DNA of 64,000 nucleotides. Origin: Tetrastigma voinierianum (taxonomy: Eukaryota; Streptophyta; Magnoliopsida; Vitales; Vitaceae). A program made the translations under genes and the position numbers. Positions within the stretch are counted from its first letter, which is position 1. Each line of letters opens with the position of its first letter. The stretch spans positions 1-64,000 of the forward strand of contig JAEQBH010006837.1 in the NCBI GenBank assembly GCA_016808115.1, read 5' to 3'. Positions 11,541 to 21,936 of the stretch are shown piece after piece. Below the pieces are notes generated by a model, which saw nothing but the letters and a program-made list of their open reading frames with translations, searched no databases and was not told the DNA's origin.

Positions 11541-12228
11541 ATGGAAGAGTTAAGTGCGGAAAACAAAGAGGGTTCATTAAAGTCTATGAATGTAGTAGAA
11601 GAACGAGACTCAAAGAGCGATGATGGTGATATGCTTTCAATTTCATCCAGTCCATATCATCTCACGGATTCTTGGATTATGGATTCAGTATGTTCTTATC
11701 ATATGACGCCCAATAAATACTGGTTTAACACTTACATGTTAGTAAATTCTGGTTATGTTTTGATGGGTAATGTTGCTTCTTGCAGGGTTGTCTGAATGTA
11801 TCAGAGTTAAGATATTTGATGCTGTTATTAGAATGTTGTGTGATGTTAGACATGTTCCTGATATGAGAAAGAATATGATTTCATTGGTGACTCTAGGCGG
11901 TAATGGTTTTAATTACAATTCTGACAATGAAGTAATGAAGGTGAGCAAAGGTGTCATAATAGTGATAGAGGGGTAGAAGCTGACAGAGAATATCTACAAA
12001 CTAATGGGTACCATAATTGTAGGTAGAGTTGCAACCGTAGAGCCTAAGTTAGACAATACAACCTTGTGGCATATGCGGTTAAAGCATATGAGTGAGCGTG
12101 GGATGATAAAGCTTCATAAGAGAAAACTATTGAAGGGTATCAAAACATACAAGCTTGAGTTATGCAAATATTGTGTTTTTGGGAAACAAAATAAGGTACG
12201 GTTCAAAACAACCACACACAAGACATAA
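11541..12228 (+). pseudogene. Copia A protease and GAG-pre-integrase remnant
   Basis: SWIMDSVCSYHMTP (about 11671-11712) is the copia aspartic protease active-site region, with Val where the catalytic DSG motif has Gly. HVPDMRKNMISLVTLGG (about 11850-11900) is the usual following block. LWHMRLKHMSERGMIKL (about 12064-12114) and the CKYCVFGKQNKVRF zinc-type segment (about 12163-12205) are the GAG-pre-integrase domain. Frameshifts and stops near 11796, 11975 and 12228 separate the pieces. Confidence 0.8.
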
Positions 12229-12920
12229 GAGATTCTTGATTATGTTCATACAGATGTTTGGGGGCTAGTATAGATAGTATATTTGGGAGGCAATGTATAT
12301 TTTGTGAGTTTTATTGATGACTACTCACGAAAAGTTTGGGTGTACTTCATGCAACACAAGTTAGAAACTTTTGCCAAGTTGAAACTATGAAAAGCTGAAG
12401 TGGAAAACTAAACAGGTAGAAAGATCAAATGCCTCAAGTCAGACAATGTATAGAGTACAACGGATTCAAGGTTCTCATAATTGTTCGAGGAGCATGGAAT
12501 TAAGAGGCACTTCACAATTTGGAAGACACCACAACAAAATGGTGTGACAGAGAGAATGAATAGAGATATAGCTAAAAGAGCTAGGTGTATCAGATTGAAT
12601 GTAGGGCTAGAGAAGAAGTTTTGGGCAGAGGCAGTGAGCATGACATGCTACTTGATCAACAGGTAATCAAGGGCAACATTAAATAGGAAAGTTGTAAAGG
12701 AGGTATGGACAGGTAATGAGGTAGACTACTCAAGGTTGAGAGTGTTCGGATGTCCAACCTATGCACATATTGTTGGAGAGGAGAGATTGAAACTTGATGC
12801 AAAGTCTAGATAATGCATCTTTCTAGGATATCATAAAGGGGTAAAAGGATTCAAGATGTGGGATCCGAAGGCAAATAAGGTGGTGATACGTAAAGATGTG
12901 ATTTTTGATGAGAAAGCCCT
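12229..12920 (+). pseudogene. Copia A integrase remnant
   Basis: Recognisable pieces are VHTDVWG (about 12243), FIDDYSRKVWVYFM (about 12310) and TPQQNGVTERMNRDIAKRAR (12528-12587), which carries the third acidic residue of the DDE triad. KKFWAEAVSMTCYLINR follows (12616-12666). The middle catalytic Asp region (LKSDN, about 12436) is followed by a stop. The integrase would insert cDNA into the host genome; this one is not intact. Confidence 0.78.
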
Positions 12921-12981
12921 GCTGTAGAATACTAAAAAAGAAGATAAGCAAGCTCTTGAAAATCATGATAGTGATAAGTAT

Positions 12982-14430
12982 GTGGTACAGGTGGAGCTAG
13001 AGACTCATAATGCAAAGGATGGTACTTGGAATGTAGGGAGAGCTAGTATAAAAGATCAGCAACCTTATAGTATAGCCACAATTAGAGACAAGAGCATTAT
13101 CAAGCCGACTACCAGGTATGGTTTTGAGGATTTGGTTTCTTATACATTAATCACTAGTAGTGGGGATCTTACTAACTTCTATGAGGTAGTACACATCCAA
13201 AAGAAAGGTAGATGGATGAGTGCTATGGAGGAGAAGATGCAATCTTTACATAAGAACAAAACTTGGGAGTTGGTGAAACTTCCTAAAGGGAAGAGGGCTA
13301 TAGGGTGCAAGCGTGTATAAGAAGAAAGAAACAAGTTCAGAAAAGGAGGGTGAAAAGTTCAAGGCTTGCTTAGTAGCAAAAAGTTACTCACAGAAACAAT
13401 TGGTTAACTATGATGAGATATTTTCCCCTATGGTCAAACATATTAATTTCTATCAGGACAATGTTGAGTCTAGTAGGGCATTTTGATATGGAGTTGGAGC
13501 AAATGGATGTAAAAATGGCTTTCCTTCATGGTGAGTCGGGAGGAGATTGTCTACATGGTACAACCGTATGGGTCTACTCAACATGAATAGAAACACTTGG
13601 TATGTAAATTATAGAATTACTATACGGATCAAGCAATTCAAGGCAATGTATAGAGAGAGATTCGACTCTTACATGATCCAAATCAGCTACAAAAGATGTG
13701 AGTATGATTGTTGTGTTTATGTGAAGAGTCTTGATGATGGGTCATCTATTTTTCTATTGCTTTATGTTGATGATATGTTAATTGCTACAAAGAGTATGAG
13801 TGATGTCAACAAATTGAAGATTTTGTTGAGCAGAGAATTTGACATGAAGGATTTGGGTGCAGCTAAGAAGATTCTTGGGATAAAGATTCGTAGAGACAAA
13901 AATTTAGGGAGATTATGGTTGTCTCAAAGTTGCTATGTTGGGAAGGTGTTGGAGAGGTTCAACATTGAGAATACAAAACCACTAAGTACACCTTTGGCAA
14001 ACCATTTCATATTGTCTACTACATAGTGCCCAAAAACAGATGATGATGTACAAGACATGTCAAAGGTCCCATATGCAACTGCAATGGGGTGCTTGATTTA
14101 TGCTATGGTTTGTACAAGACTAGATTTGACACAGGCTATTAGTGCGGTAAGTAAGTTTCTATCAAATCCAAAACAATCGCATTGGGATGCAATCAAGTGG
14201 ATCTTCAAATACTTGAGGGGAACTATAATTGCGGCATCATGTTCAAGATCCATACAGTGATCCTTCAATTGTAGGATATGTGGATGCAGATTATGCAAGA
14301 GATTTTGATGACAAGAGGTCTACCATAGGCTATGTGTTCACTTTTGGTGGAGGACCTATTTGTTGGAAGTTTATGGTACAATCCTTGGTTGCATTATCTA
14401 CCATTAAGTCAGAGTGTATGGCAATAGCTG
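12982..14430 (+). pseudogene. Copia A reverse transcriptase and first half of RNase H
   Basis: The RT N-terminal block GRWMSAMEEKMQSLHKNKTW lies at about 13210-13270. The catalytic YVDD is at 13763-13774 within FLLLYVDDMLIATK. KDLGAAKKILGIKIRRDK and the LSQSCYVGKVLERFNI segment follow. RNase H starts near 14062 (VPYATAMGCLIYAMVCTRLD) and reaches STIKSECMAIA at 14430, where LTR Y interrupts it. The frame is broken at about 13318, 13540, 14025 and 14260. Confidence 0.85.
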
Positions 14431-17357
14431 TGTAACGCCCCAAAAATACCATAGAATTTTTTTTATAATTTTATTATATATTTGGGTATAAATTGAGCCA
14501 AACTTTGGTATTTTTCTGGAATTGTTAAATGAATATTGTATAAATGGGATTATATACAGAGCCAATGCAAATATAATATACTAAATGAGAATTGAATATT
14601 AATCTTAGAAATTTACCCAAGTGGAAACATGGCAAATTTGAAATGTGAAAATGAGGACCTAAGGGTCAATTGTAAACAAGTTTATATGTCTAAGTGTAAA
14701 TATGGGGGATTTAAGTGCAAATAGGAATAAGTGTGAGCCATAATAAGATTTGGGGGAGAACTTAACCCAAAAATGCATTTTGTAGCCAAACAAGGCCTTG
14801 ACGAAATGAGATATTTAAAAACAAAATAGTAGAAAAATGAGAAATGAGAATAGGGTGGAAGGCTAAACATGACCTTACACTTAAATGAGTTTAAAAGACC
14901 AAAAGTGGTCTTTGGGAGCTCATTCTTGAGCAATCACGTTTTTGAGAGGGGGAGTAAGAAGAGCAAGAGCTAGGTTGAGGAATATCCAGATTTTGGTGGG
15001 AGATCATCCCCATTTTTGGTCTCCAAGGGATCAAAGAGGAAGAAGGAGCTAAAGCATAGGGTTCCAAGAGATTTGAGGTAAGAATGTTCCAAACCCTCGT
15101 TTGTGTTTGAGTTGGGAAAACCCCAAAATGTGGATAAAAAGAGTTTGCTGCTGTAAATGAGTTTGGATTGTGTTGAAGTTGTTTTGTATTATTGGTTGGG
15201 ATTGGTTTGGATTGGTTTTGTAGTGTTTGTAAAAAAGAAAATGTTGAGTTTTCAAAAGAAATGTCATTAAAATTTTGTAAAAACCCATGTTCTTTTTGGC
15301 TATAGATTAAGTTATAATCATCCAATTAGAGGCAGGATTAAAAATTCTAGTAAATATACTTCTAGGGGAATAATTTAATTGAAGGAAGTATAAGCAAATT
15401 GTTACCCCAAAGTGCCCAGAAATTTTTCAAAGTGGAGCTATGTGTAAGAACAGTCTGATTCTGCTTTGCAATTGGAGTAGTATGGATGTAAAATGCAATA
15501 ACTTGAGTTCTATTGATCTAAATTGAGATTCCACTGGAGAAGAAACTTAGAACCATAGCTTCAAAATGAGTAGAAGGGACCATTACCAATTTATGGAGTT
15601 AAGACCCCTGAAATTGAGAAAACAGTAGGTAACCGAAAGGAGTCAAGCATAATGACCAATTTGGCATAAAGATGCCATAACTTGTGTTTGGGATCCAAAT
15701 GAGAGTGATTCAAATTCCTACTAAAAATAGACTCACAGAGATATAATTTTTGTGAATGATGTATGAGCAAAATATGGCTCAATTGTCCCCAGAAAATTTG
15801 GAAAGTGGGGTGTATTGGGTAGACATCAACCCTAACCAAAAATCCTAGAATGCACAAATGATTTTTCTTTGGTTATTCTTTGATTGTGAAATATGCGTGA
15901 TGGATTAGGGGTTAACGAGGAGGAAAGCCCGAGTTGAGGTCAAGATTCCGAGGACAGGAATTAAAGGACGACAATCTTTTTGGTTTGTTCTAAGTCCTTT
16001 TTCCTATTTCAAGTATTGGTTTGTTCTCCATATTCTAACCTCATTTCAGCATTGTTTGTGAAATGCTTATTTATGAAAGCTACATATTGATTAACCGATT
16101 ATTAGAAAGTTTGTCAAATATTTGCATGTATGCATTATTTGAACTATAAATGAAAAAACGATATGTTTGTTCTATTCTTACTCCTATTCTTTGTTTCAAG
16201 ATTTGAAATATTTAACTGTCGTATTAGGAAAGCATATTGGGTTTGTTTTGACGATTTAGACAAATTTCGATTAGATATGAAAATTTCATGACATGAAAAT
16301 AATGTCGGTTTGTACAAAACATACATACTATACCGTATTTTGCTATGAGTGATTTGAAAGCCCTTAATAGAATGTTTAACCGTTAATTCACATAAAGGAT
16401 AGATTGGTATACTCAATAAATGAAATTAGCAAGATCGCAAACGACGTATTGACGTGTCACATCCGTGAGCTCCGGGACAAGATCGGTAGTGTTCACGAAT
16501 TGGATTTTTACCAACCAAATAAGCCCAAATGGACCGTATTGTGTTATAAAACAAATGTTTTTATACCGACCTGCAGTCCAGCGGGACCGTGCCGATGATT
16601 CCGATATCCTATATACCGAAACCATAGGTTAAATTTGTTAAGGGCAGAACTGAAATGACTTTGAGATTTTTGACATATTGGAATTGAAATGCATGATTGC
16701 AAATTGAAATGATAAGAAAGTTATGAAATGCATGATTTGTGATTTGAATGATTTATTGCATAAGAAAGTGCATATTTGGAATGATCAATGAACCGTAAAT
16801 GGATGTATATGACATAAATATATGTATTGTATTTGCATGGATCATTCAAAAAGATTCAAAAGCATTGTTTAGAAAAAAATTTGCATGATTTGACTTAAAT
16901 TGAAATGGAAGAGAGAACTGTATAGAACCACTAAGCATGAAAATGCTTAGCGTATTGTTTTACCAATGCGCAGGTACCGAGTGATATATAGTGATCGAAA
17001 GCGGATCCAAGATCGAGGAGCATCGAGTCATAAAGAAGGAATTGTGGAGTATGCTCCGACTTGCACATTCATGTCATGTTTCTTTTTGAACTTTGATATT
17101 TTGTAAAAACATTTTGAACTCTAAATATCTATTTTGTAAACCATTTTGAAAAGGCATAGAATGCCTTCATTGTAAATGCATTGTTAAATGTAAATGTTTA
17201 TGGGCTTGCCTCAAATTGGAACGCTTCCCAAGAACGATTTGAGAATGAAATGTATTCATAAACGACGGAGTAATGGCTTCGCCGGCGTCCCCTCGTGGCT
17301 CGGGTTCGATCCGCCAATTGGGTCGGGCGGTTCGTGGGTCGCCACGTTAAGGTCACA
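14431..17357 (+). mobile_element. Solo LTR, family Y (copy 1), inserted in Copia A RNase H
   Basis: Begins TGTAACGCCCC and ends about GGTCACA. It splits RNase H between SECMAIA and EALWLAGL, with no internal gene. A related copy at 50403-53618 begins TGTAACACCCC and shares, for example, TAAATGTTTATGGGCTTGCC near the right end and the AACCACTAA segment. Flanking 5-mers AGCTG and AGAAG differ, so either the target duplication has decayed or the end is a few bases off. About 2.9 kb and gene-free, it fits a large gypsy LTR left as a solo copy. Minus-strand frames inside are not coding in the other copy. Confidence 0.78.
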
Positions 17358-17742
17358 AGAAGCATTGTGGCTTGCAGGATTGGTCAAGGAGCTGATTATT
17401 CAGCAAGGTGGAGTTCAGTTGCATTGTGAGAGTCAAAGTGTCATCTTTTTGGCAAAAAAAATCAAGTATATCATGCAAGCACCAAACGCATAGATGTGAG
17501 ATTTCACAAGATCATGAAGTTGGTCTTTTCTGGTGAGTTATTGTTTGAGAATATTCATACTTCTAAGAATGTAGCAAACACGTTGATAAAGCTTGTTACC
17601 ACATAAAAGTTCAAGCATTGCTTGGACTTGATTAATATCTCTAGTTGCTAGATAGGAGAAGCCCCAACCTATTATCCCAAGTGGAGTTTTCAAGCCATGG
17701 TTGGTTTTCTTCAAAGAGGTGGATATTCGCTAAGGTGAAGAT
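17358..17742 (+). pseudogene. Copia A RNase H C-terminus and 3' internal end
   Basis: EALWLAGLVKELIIQQGGVQLHCESQSVIFLAK (17362-17460, written in one frame) completes the RNase H domain cut at 14430. Next come HQAPNA-like and the FHKIMKLVFSGELLFENIHTSKNVANTL region with a frameshift. A purine-rich run lies just before the 3' LTR (TAAGGTGAAGAT, 17731-17742) and can serve as the polypurine tract. Confidence 0.8.
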
Positions 17743-18052
17743 TGTTACGCACATCATATTGGGCGCTGTATAACAGTAAAATGCTCAAGCCGAGCAGAAC
17801 GTAGCGAGGATAAGGAGCGCATCGAAAGCAGCGGCGAGAGCATTTGCCCCTCATGCATATCCTCTTTTGTTGGGAGGACGAAATAATAGGTTGAGGTATG
17901 AGGTATAAATACCTAACCATGTAACCATATTTCGATAATAGTGAAAGTTTGAGCCGTTGTTCTTATGGATATAGGCATGCTATCGAATCACGTAAAACCT
18001 ACGTCTTTTTTTTTACTCCGATTTTATTACCATTGTTACACGAATCATAACA
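17743..18052 (+). repeat. Copia A 3' LTR
   Basis: Begins TGTTACGC directly after the purine tract, shares GATAGTGAAAGTTTGAGCCG-type sequence with the 5' LTR with small differences, and ends CGAATCATAACA. From 18053 the Prx1 downstream flank resumes and matches the Prx2 flank. Confidence 0.82.
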
Positions 18053-18600
18053 ACTATTCTAGGAAGTAATGTTTTCTATTACATCTATATTCCTGATAAA
18101 AAATTAAGCCACAAGGGCATTAATGTATGAAACTAAATTGAAAGATAAGAAACTGTGGTGAAGCCAGGATTTAATATTATCAGTGCGGTCAAACTTAAAT
18201 AACATTAATAGTCCTAGCTAAAAAAAATGCCTCTCACTGGGTCTATGGTAGCTCTGCCTTGTACTTAGTCTTATACGTATATGTGGCTTATTCTTCATGA
18301 ATTTCGGCCCCTTTGTACTTAGTTTGATACGTATATGTGGCTTATCCTTCATGAATTTAAGCTAAGTTTGATATGTAATATTCTCTAACTCCTGGACATT
18401 CGAGGATTGCCCTTTTCGGGCACAAATAAAGAATATTCATATATTCCATTAATTTTCATATTTTTGAATAGTGGGGTTTTGTAGGTTAAAGAACTATTTT
18501 GGACTTCTAGTTGCTTAATTTTAAACTAATAAATTACCATAATTTTCATATATATAATGACCAAGAAAATGGGTTACAATTTTTATGATTTGGTGGGACT
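18053..18600. other. Prx1 downstream flank, continued
   Basis: Matches 22361-22895 behind Prx2, for instance AAATTAAGCCACAAGGGCATTAA-type and AAAGAACTATTTTGGACTTC segments. It has no gene. A short direct repeat (TACTTAGT...ATACGTATATGTGGCTTAT) occurs twice at about 18257-18290 and 18316-18345 in this copy only. Confidence 0.7.
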
Positions 18601-18985
18601 ACTTGAAATGATCTCATATCGGTTCTACACAAAAGTGTAGAATGGTATTTAAAACTTGATGAGTTCTCCCACCTAATAGGTTAGTTTTTTGAGTTGGGCT
18701 TTTCATTACAAAGGAAATTTATCATTGGAAGCTTTATCGAGAACCTGTGACAAGAGCGAGACGACTACTGTAAGAGGGCTATTCAATGCCCCAGCTACGA
18801 TCGAGATGCGAATGCGTTTAGAGTGTGAGCCACCTAGATTGAATGTCATCCGTGAACGTCCAGTTTCTTAAGAGATATGAAATAATACGACCACATAAAG
18901 TTATATACAAAGAGGTGAAAGAATACTTAAGATCGACAAGTTCCTCCTACCTAATGCGTAGCTCATTGGAAATTTCTTAATAGCC
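18600..18985 (+). mobile_element. Possible TRIM-like miniature LTR relic
   Basis: The stretch from TGATCTCATATCGG through CTCCCACCTAATAGGTTAG (18600-18690) resembles the short LTRs of plant TRIM elements. A decayed second version runs at about 18885-18985 (GAATACTTAAGATCGACAAG, then CTCCTACCTAATGCG). The roughly 170 bases between carry no gene. Primer site and polypurine tract are not recognisable. Low confidence. Confidence 0.35.
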
Positions 18986-19010
18986 AATACCTATTAAGAC
19001 TCATCCTTCC

Positions 19011-19040
19011 TATTATATATATATATATATATATATATAG
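19011..19040. repeat. TA dinucleotide microsatellite
   Basis: An uninterrupted run of alternating T and A between CTTCCTAT and GATACTAAGAG. Confidence 0.9.
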
Positions 19041-19071
19041 ATACTAAGAGATATGCAAATATGTCTCAAGC

Positions 19072-19310
19072 TCAAAATAGTAAAAAGTCAACCCTTTTCA
19101 TTTTGACCTTTATTAAATCTGCAAAAACAATTTCAGTAGTGGTGCAATCCAATGACAAATTCAAACCCTAATTAATATTCTCAACATATACACTATCATA
19201 TGCTGGAAAGATTAATTCAGAACTTAGCAGCTAAGCCAATTAATTATCATTCTATTCCCTAACAGAGATTAGACCCTCAAAAGTATTTCTCAACTTTTTT
19301 TCTTCAATTT
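19072..19310 (+). pseudogene. Peroxidase relic: promoter and start of exon 1
   Basis: Begins with the family promoter blocks (AGTCAACCCTTTTCATTTTG at 19086-19105, then TGCAAAAACAATTTCAGTAG). It continues with ATGCTGGAAAGATT- and CTTAGCAGCTAAGCC-type leader sequence shared with the relics at 42640 and 49260. It ends in CCTCAAAAGTATTTCTCAAC, the beginning of their exon 1. The ATG has become AGA, and everything downstream of roughly the tenth codon is missing. It is a truncated family member directly upstream of the Prx2 block. Confidence 0.72.
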
Positions 19311-19326
19311 TCACCTGTATTATACT

Positions 19327-19497
19327 ATGAATCTCCAAAGGACAACGATCACTCTCTTGGTATTTTCCATTTTAATATCTCTTGTTTTATGTGCTTCAAC
19401 CCTCCCACCATTTGGCAAAAAATATGGAAAAAATAAAGTAAAACCATCACTAAGTTGTCCACCAAGTCACGTAAAAACCACAAGATTTTTAATGTAA
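19327..19497 (+). CDS. Candidate 56-residue secreted peptide
   Basis: An ATG at 19327 opens 56 codons to a TAA. Residues 1-22 are a good secretion signal (MNLQRTT, then a hydrophobic run ending LVLCA). The predicted mature part is about 33 residues, Lys- and Pro-rich, beginning STLPPFGKKYGK and containing one Cys in SLSCPP. I do not recognise the family; it fits none of the CLE, RALF, PSK, IDA or CEP signatures. The matching sequence upstream of Prx1 (3715-3890) has lost the start and frame. It may be a real short gene, a first exon (a GTAAAA donor candidate lies at about 19470), or chance. Confidence 0.35.
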   Translation: MNLQRTTITLLVFSILISLVLCASTLPPFGKKYGKNKVKPSLSCPPSHVKTTRFLM

Positions 19498-20430
19498 TTT
19501 AACTATCAATACGATCCTTATATATATCTATGGACTATGGGATACACCAATATTTAGTATTTTGTTAATCAAAGAAAAAAGGACTATATTAGTAATGCTA
19601 TTTTAAAAAATCTTTTAATTTCAATACATTCTATAAAACAAAATCCTACAATATAAAAAAAAAAAAAAAACCAAATATGTTCTCCTTGTTTTTCTTGTTC
19701 CTTTTGTTTTTAAGAACAAAAAATAGTTTTTAAAAACAAGAATCAGTTCCTTAACCAAATATAACCAAATAGGGAAAGACAAATAAAATGATTTTGAATA
19801 AATATATAGAATTAATTTATTAAGTTTAAACTTATTTACTATTTTCCTTGATTTTTTAATTTTATTTTTCCTCTCTATTTTCTTCCTTTATTATTTTTCG
19901 GTTAAAAAAGAAGCCTTAATATATGACATATTTTTCAATTACATGTGTTTTGTTAAGAATGTCGGCCTTTATGGAGAAAACAAAAGCCAAATTGACCATT
20001 GAATTGTTAGAATATATAAAGACTATCTATATGTAACTTGGCACGTATTGTCCATCATTTTTGCCAATTAAAATTTTAGGGTTATTGATAATAAAAGGTT
20101 TTTGTCTCTTAATATTCTTCAAGTTCTTAGAAAAATAACTATACTAATTAACCATACATATATAACACCTCAAATTGCATTTCTTAAAATTCTAGTAATG
20201 GATTTGGGATTTTGGACACCTATGTTGTCTTGAGTTCTAGGTTAAAGTCATGATTTTAGTTGCTAAGATACTAGGAAACAAATATGATAAAGAAAATGGA
20301 TAATGGAGAAAAGATTAACTTAATTAGGCCCTTAATCATATCTTTCCATGGTTGGTGAAGATAACACAGAGATGAGCTGAGCCATGTCTTCCGCACAAAT
20401 TTATTTGAAGATTTTTTTAATTTTTTTTTA
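19498..20430. other. Prx2 upstream intergenic region
   Basis: Corresponds to the Prx1 upstream region but lacks the hAT copy 2 and SINE insertions found there. It contains an A-tract (about 19655-19670) followed by a small hairpin-forming segment (GTTTTTAAGAACA...GTTTTTAAAAACAAG, about 19708-19742), possibly a tiny MITE absent from the Prx1 side. No gene is seen. Confidence 0.55.
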
Positions 20431-20447
20431 AAGTCAGCCCTTGTCAT

Positions 20448-20503
20448 TTGACCATATCAAAACAATGACAGCTTTCAAAAATCCTCATCCAAACTATATA
20501 TAC
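20448..20503 (+). promoter_or_regulatory. Prx2 proximal promoter: W-box core and TATA box
   Basis: TTGACC (20448-20453) is a W-box core. The second, inverted core seen in Prx1 is altered here to GTCAG. The TGCAAAAACAATT block of Prx1 is deleted down to AAAACAATGACAGC. A TATA box (TATATATA, 20496-20503) stands about 80 bases before the ATG. Promoter divergence between these near-identical genes could give different expression. Confidence 0.55.
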
Positions 20504-20585
20504 CACATACATTCTGCAAACAATTTCAGAGCTCAGAATCAAATTAAGTTAGCTTTCTTAATTTGATCTCTGTGAGATACATACA

Positions 20586-21936
20586 ATGTCTTCTCAAAAG
20601 CTCTTCTCACCTTTCTTTCTTCAACTGATTCTTGCCATGTTGGTTTTAGGTGTTGCCAATGGGCAGTGCTTGAAACAAGATTTCTACAAGAAAACATGTC
20701 CGGCAGCTGAGTATATCGTCCGAAAGACGACGGCTCCATACATTTCGAAAGATCCTACTCTAGCAGCCCCTCTGCTCAGACTGCATTTCCATGACTGTTT
20801 TGTTAGGGTATGTTTCTTGTTCATGGTTACATACTTATATTAAGTAAATACTAATACATTCTCATGGTAGGCAAGTTCAAGAAGCATAATAAGTTGTCTT
20901 CGCAGGGATGCGACGGCTCAGTCTTATTGAATTCGACGAAGAAAAACCAAGCCGAAAAGGATGCAATCCCCAACCTAAGCCTCAGAGGTTATTATGTTAT
21001 CGATGCAGTAAAATCTGCTATAGAAAAGAAGTGTCCAGGGGTGGTTTCTTGTGCTGACATCGTAGCCTTGGTAGCTAGAGATGCAGTTTCAATGGTATAT
21101 CAACATGAAATTAGTACTTTTTTATATAAGTATAAGTTTCTCTCAATCTAATAGACGCGTTTTAATGTCATAAGGGCCCTTAGATCCAAGCGAACAATAT
21201 CTACGTTATTGGATTGAGTCATTTTATTACTGATGACTAATATGCATGGTTTCGATCCTTCTTTCAGATCAATGGACCATATTGGAAAGTCCCTACAGGT
21301 AGAAGGGATGGAAAAGTGTCAATTGCCTTGGAGGCCTTAACAAATTTGCCACCTCCTTTTGCCAACATTACTCAACTAAAATCAATGTTTGGCTCAAAGG
21401 GTCTGTCTGTGAAAGACCTAGCAGTTCTATCAGGTTGCCAGAGTTTGTAATGCGTTATTAATATGAATCTTTTAATTTTGTGCATTTTACTAGATCATGA
21501 GATTAATTAATTGTTTGTGACAATAGGTGGACACACAATTGGGACATCTCACTGTTCATCCTTCACCAACCGGCTATACAACTTCACCGGAAAAGGCGAC
21601 ACCGACCCTTCATTGGATCCCAACTATGTGATTCATTTGAAGAAGAATTGCAAGGCAGGAGATGTTAAAACATTAGTTGAGATGGACCCTGGAAGCTTTA
21701 AGACATTTGATGAAGATTATTACACTCTGGTGGCTAAGAGAAGAGGCCTTTTTGAATCTGATGCAGCTCTTCTTAATGATGTTCAGACCAGAAAATATGT
21801 GGAGGTTCAAGCAGTTTCCCATGGGAGGAGTTTTGGGAAAGATTTTGCAGCTTCCATGGTTAAAATGGGAAAGATTGGAGTGTTGACAGGAAAAGCAGGT
21901 GAAATCAGGCAATACTGTGCTTTTGTCAATAAATGA
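20586..21936 (+). CDS. Prx2: class III secretory peroxidase (peroxidase 27-like)
   Basis: Four exons: 20586-20807, 20906-21094, 21268-21433 and 21527-21936 (stop included). Exon lengths and phases are identical to Prx1, and the product has 328 residues. Signal peptide 1-28, distal Arg65/His69 in LLRLHFHDCF, proximal His195 in GGHTIG, and all structural cysteines are present. Position 66 is Leu (Met in Prx1) and the SCADI motif is canonical. Polyadenylation-type GAATAAG lies near 22120. The product should be a cell-wall or apoplastic haem peroxidase acting on phenolics with H2O2. All splice sites and motifs are intact, so this is the best-preserved peroxidase gene in the window. Confidence 0.94.

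Larger units (their letters stand above)
7688..18052 (+). mobile_element. Copia A: decayed Ty1/copia retrotransposon with two nested solo LTRs
   Basis: Plus-strand element with LTRs at 7688-8062 and 17743-18052, a tRNA-Met-type primer site and copia gene order (gag, protease, integrase, RT, RNase H). Its reading frame is cut by many stops and by two large LTR insertions (8471-11180 and 14431-17357). It sits in the Prx1 3' flank. The homologous site behind Prx2 (about 22361-22368) is uninterrupted, so insertion followed the Prx1/Prx2 duplication. Flanks read ATAAT on the left and ACTAT or ACAAC on the right, so the target duplication is eroded. The motif set looks Tnt1/Tork-like, which is an impression only. 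Confidence 0.88.

Noticed and set aside
14891..15325. 144-codon minus-strand frame
   Set aside because: Inside LTR Y copy 1; Gln/Asn/Ser-rich by composition, no domain and no counterpart in copy 2.
17305..17318. GGTTCGATCC, a tRNA B-box-like word
   Set aside because: No A box or cloverleaf around it; it is inside LTR Y near its right end.
18689..18871. 60-codon plus frame MSWAFHYKG...
   Set aside because: Spans the proposed TRIM relic and its unique middle; no domain, no second copy and no promoter context.
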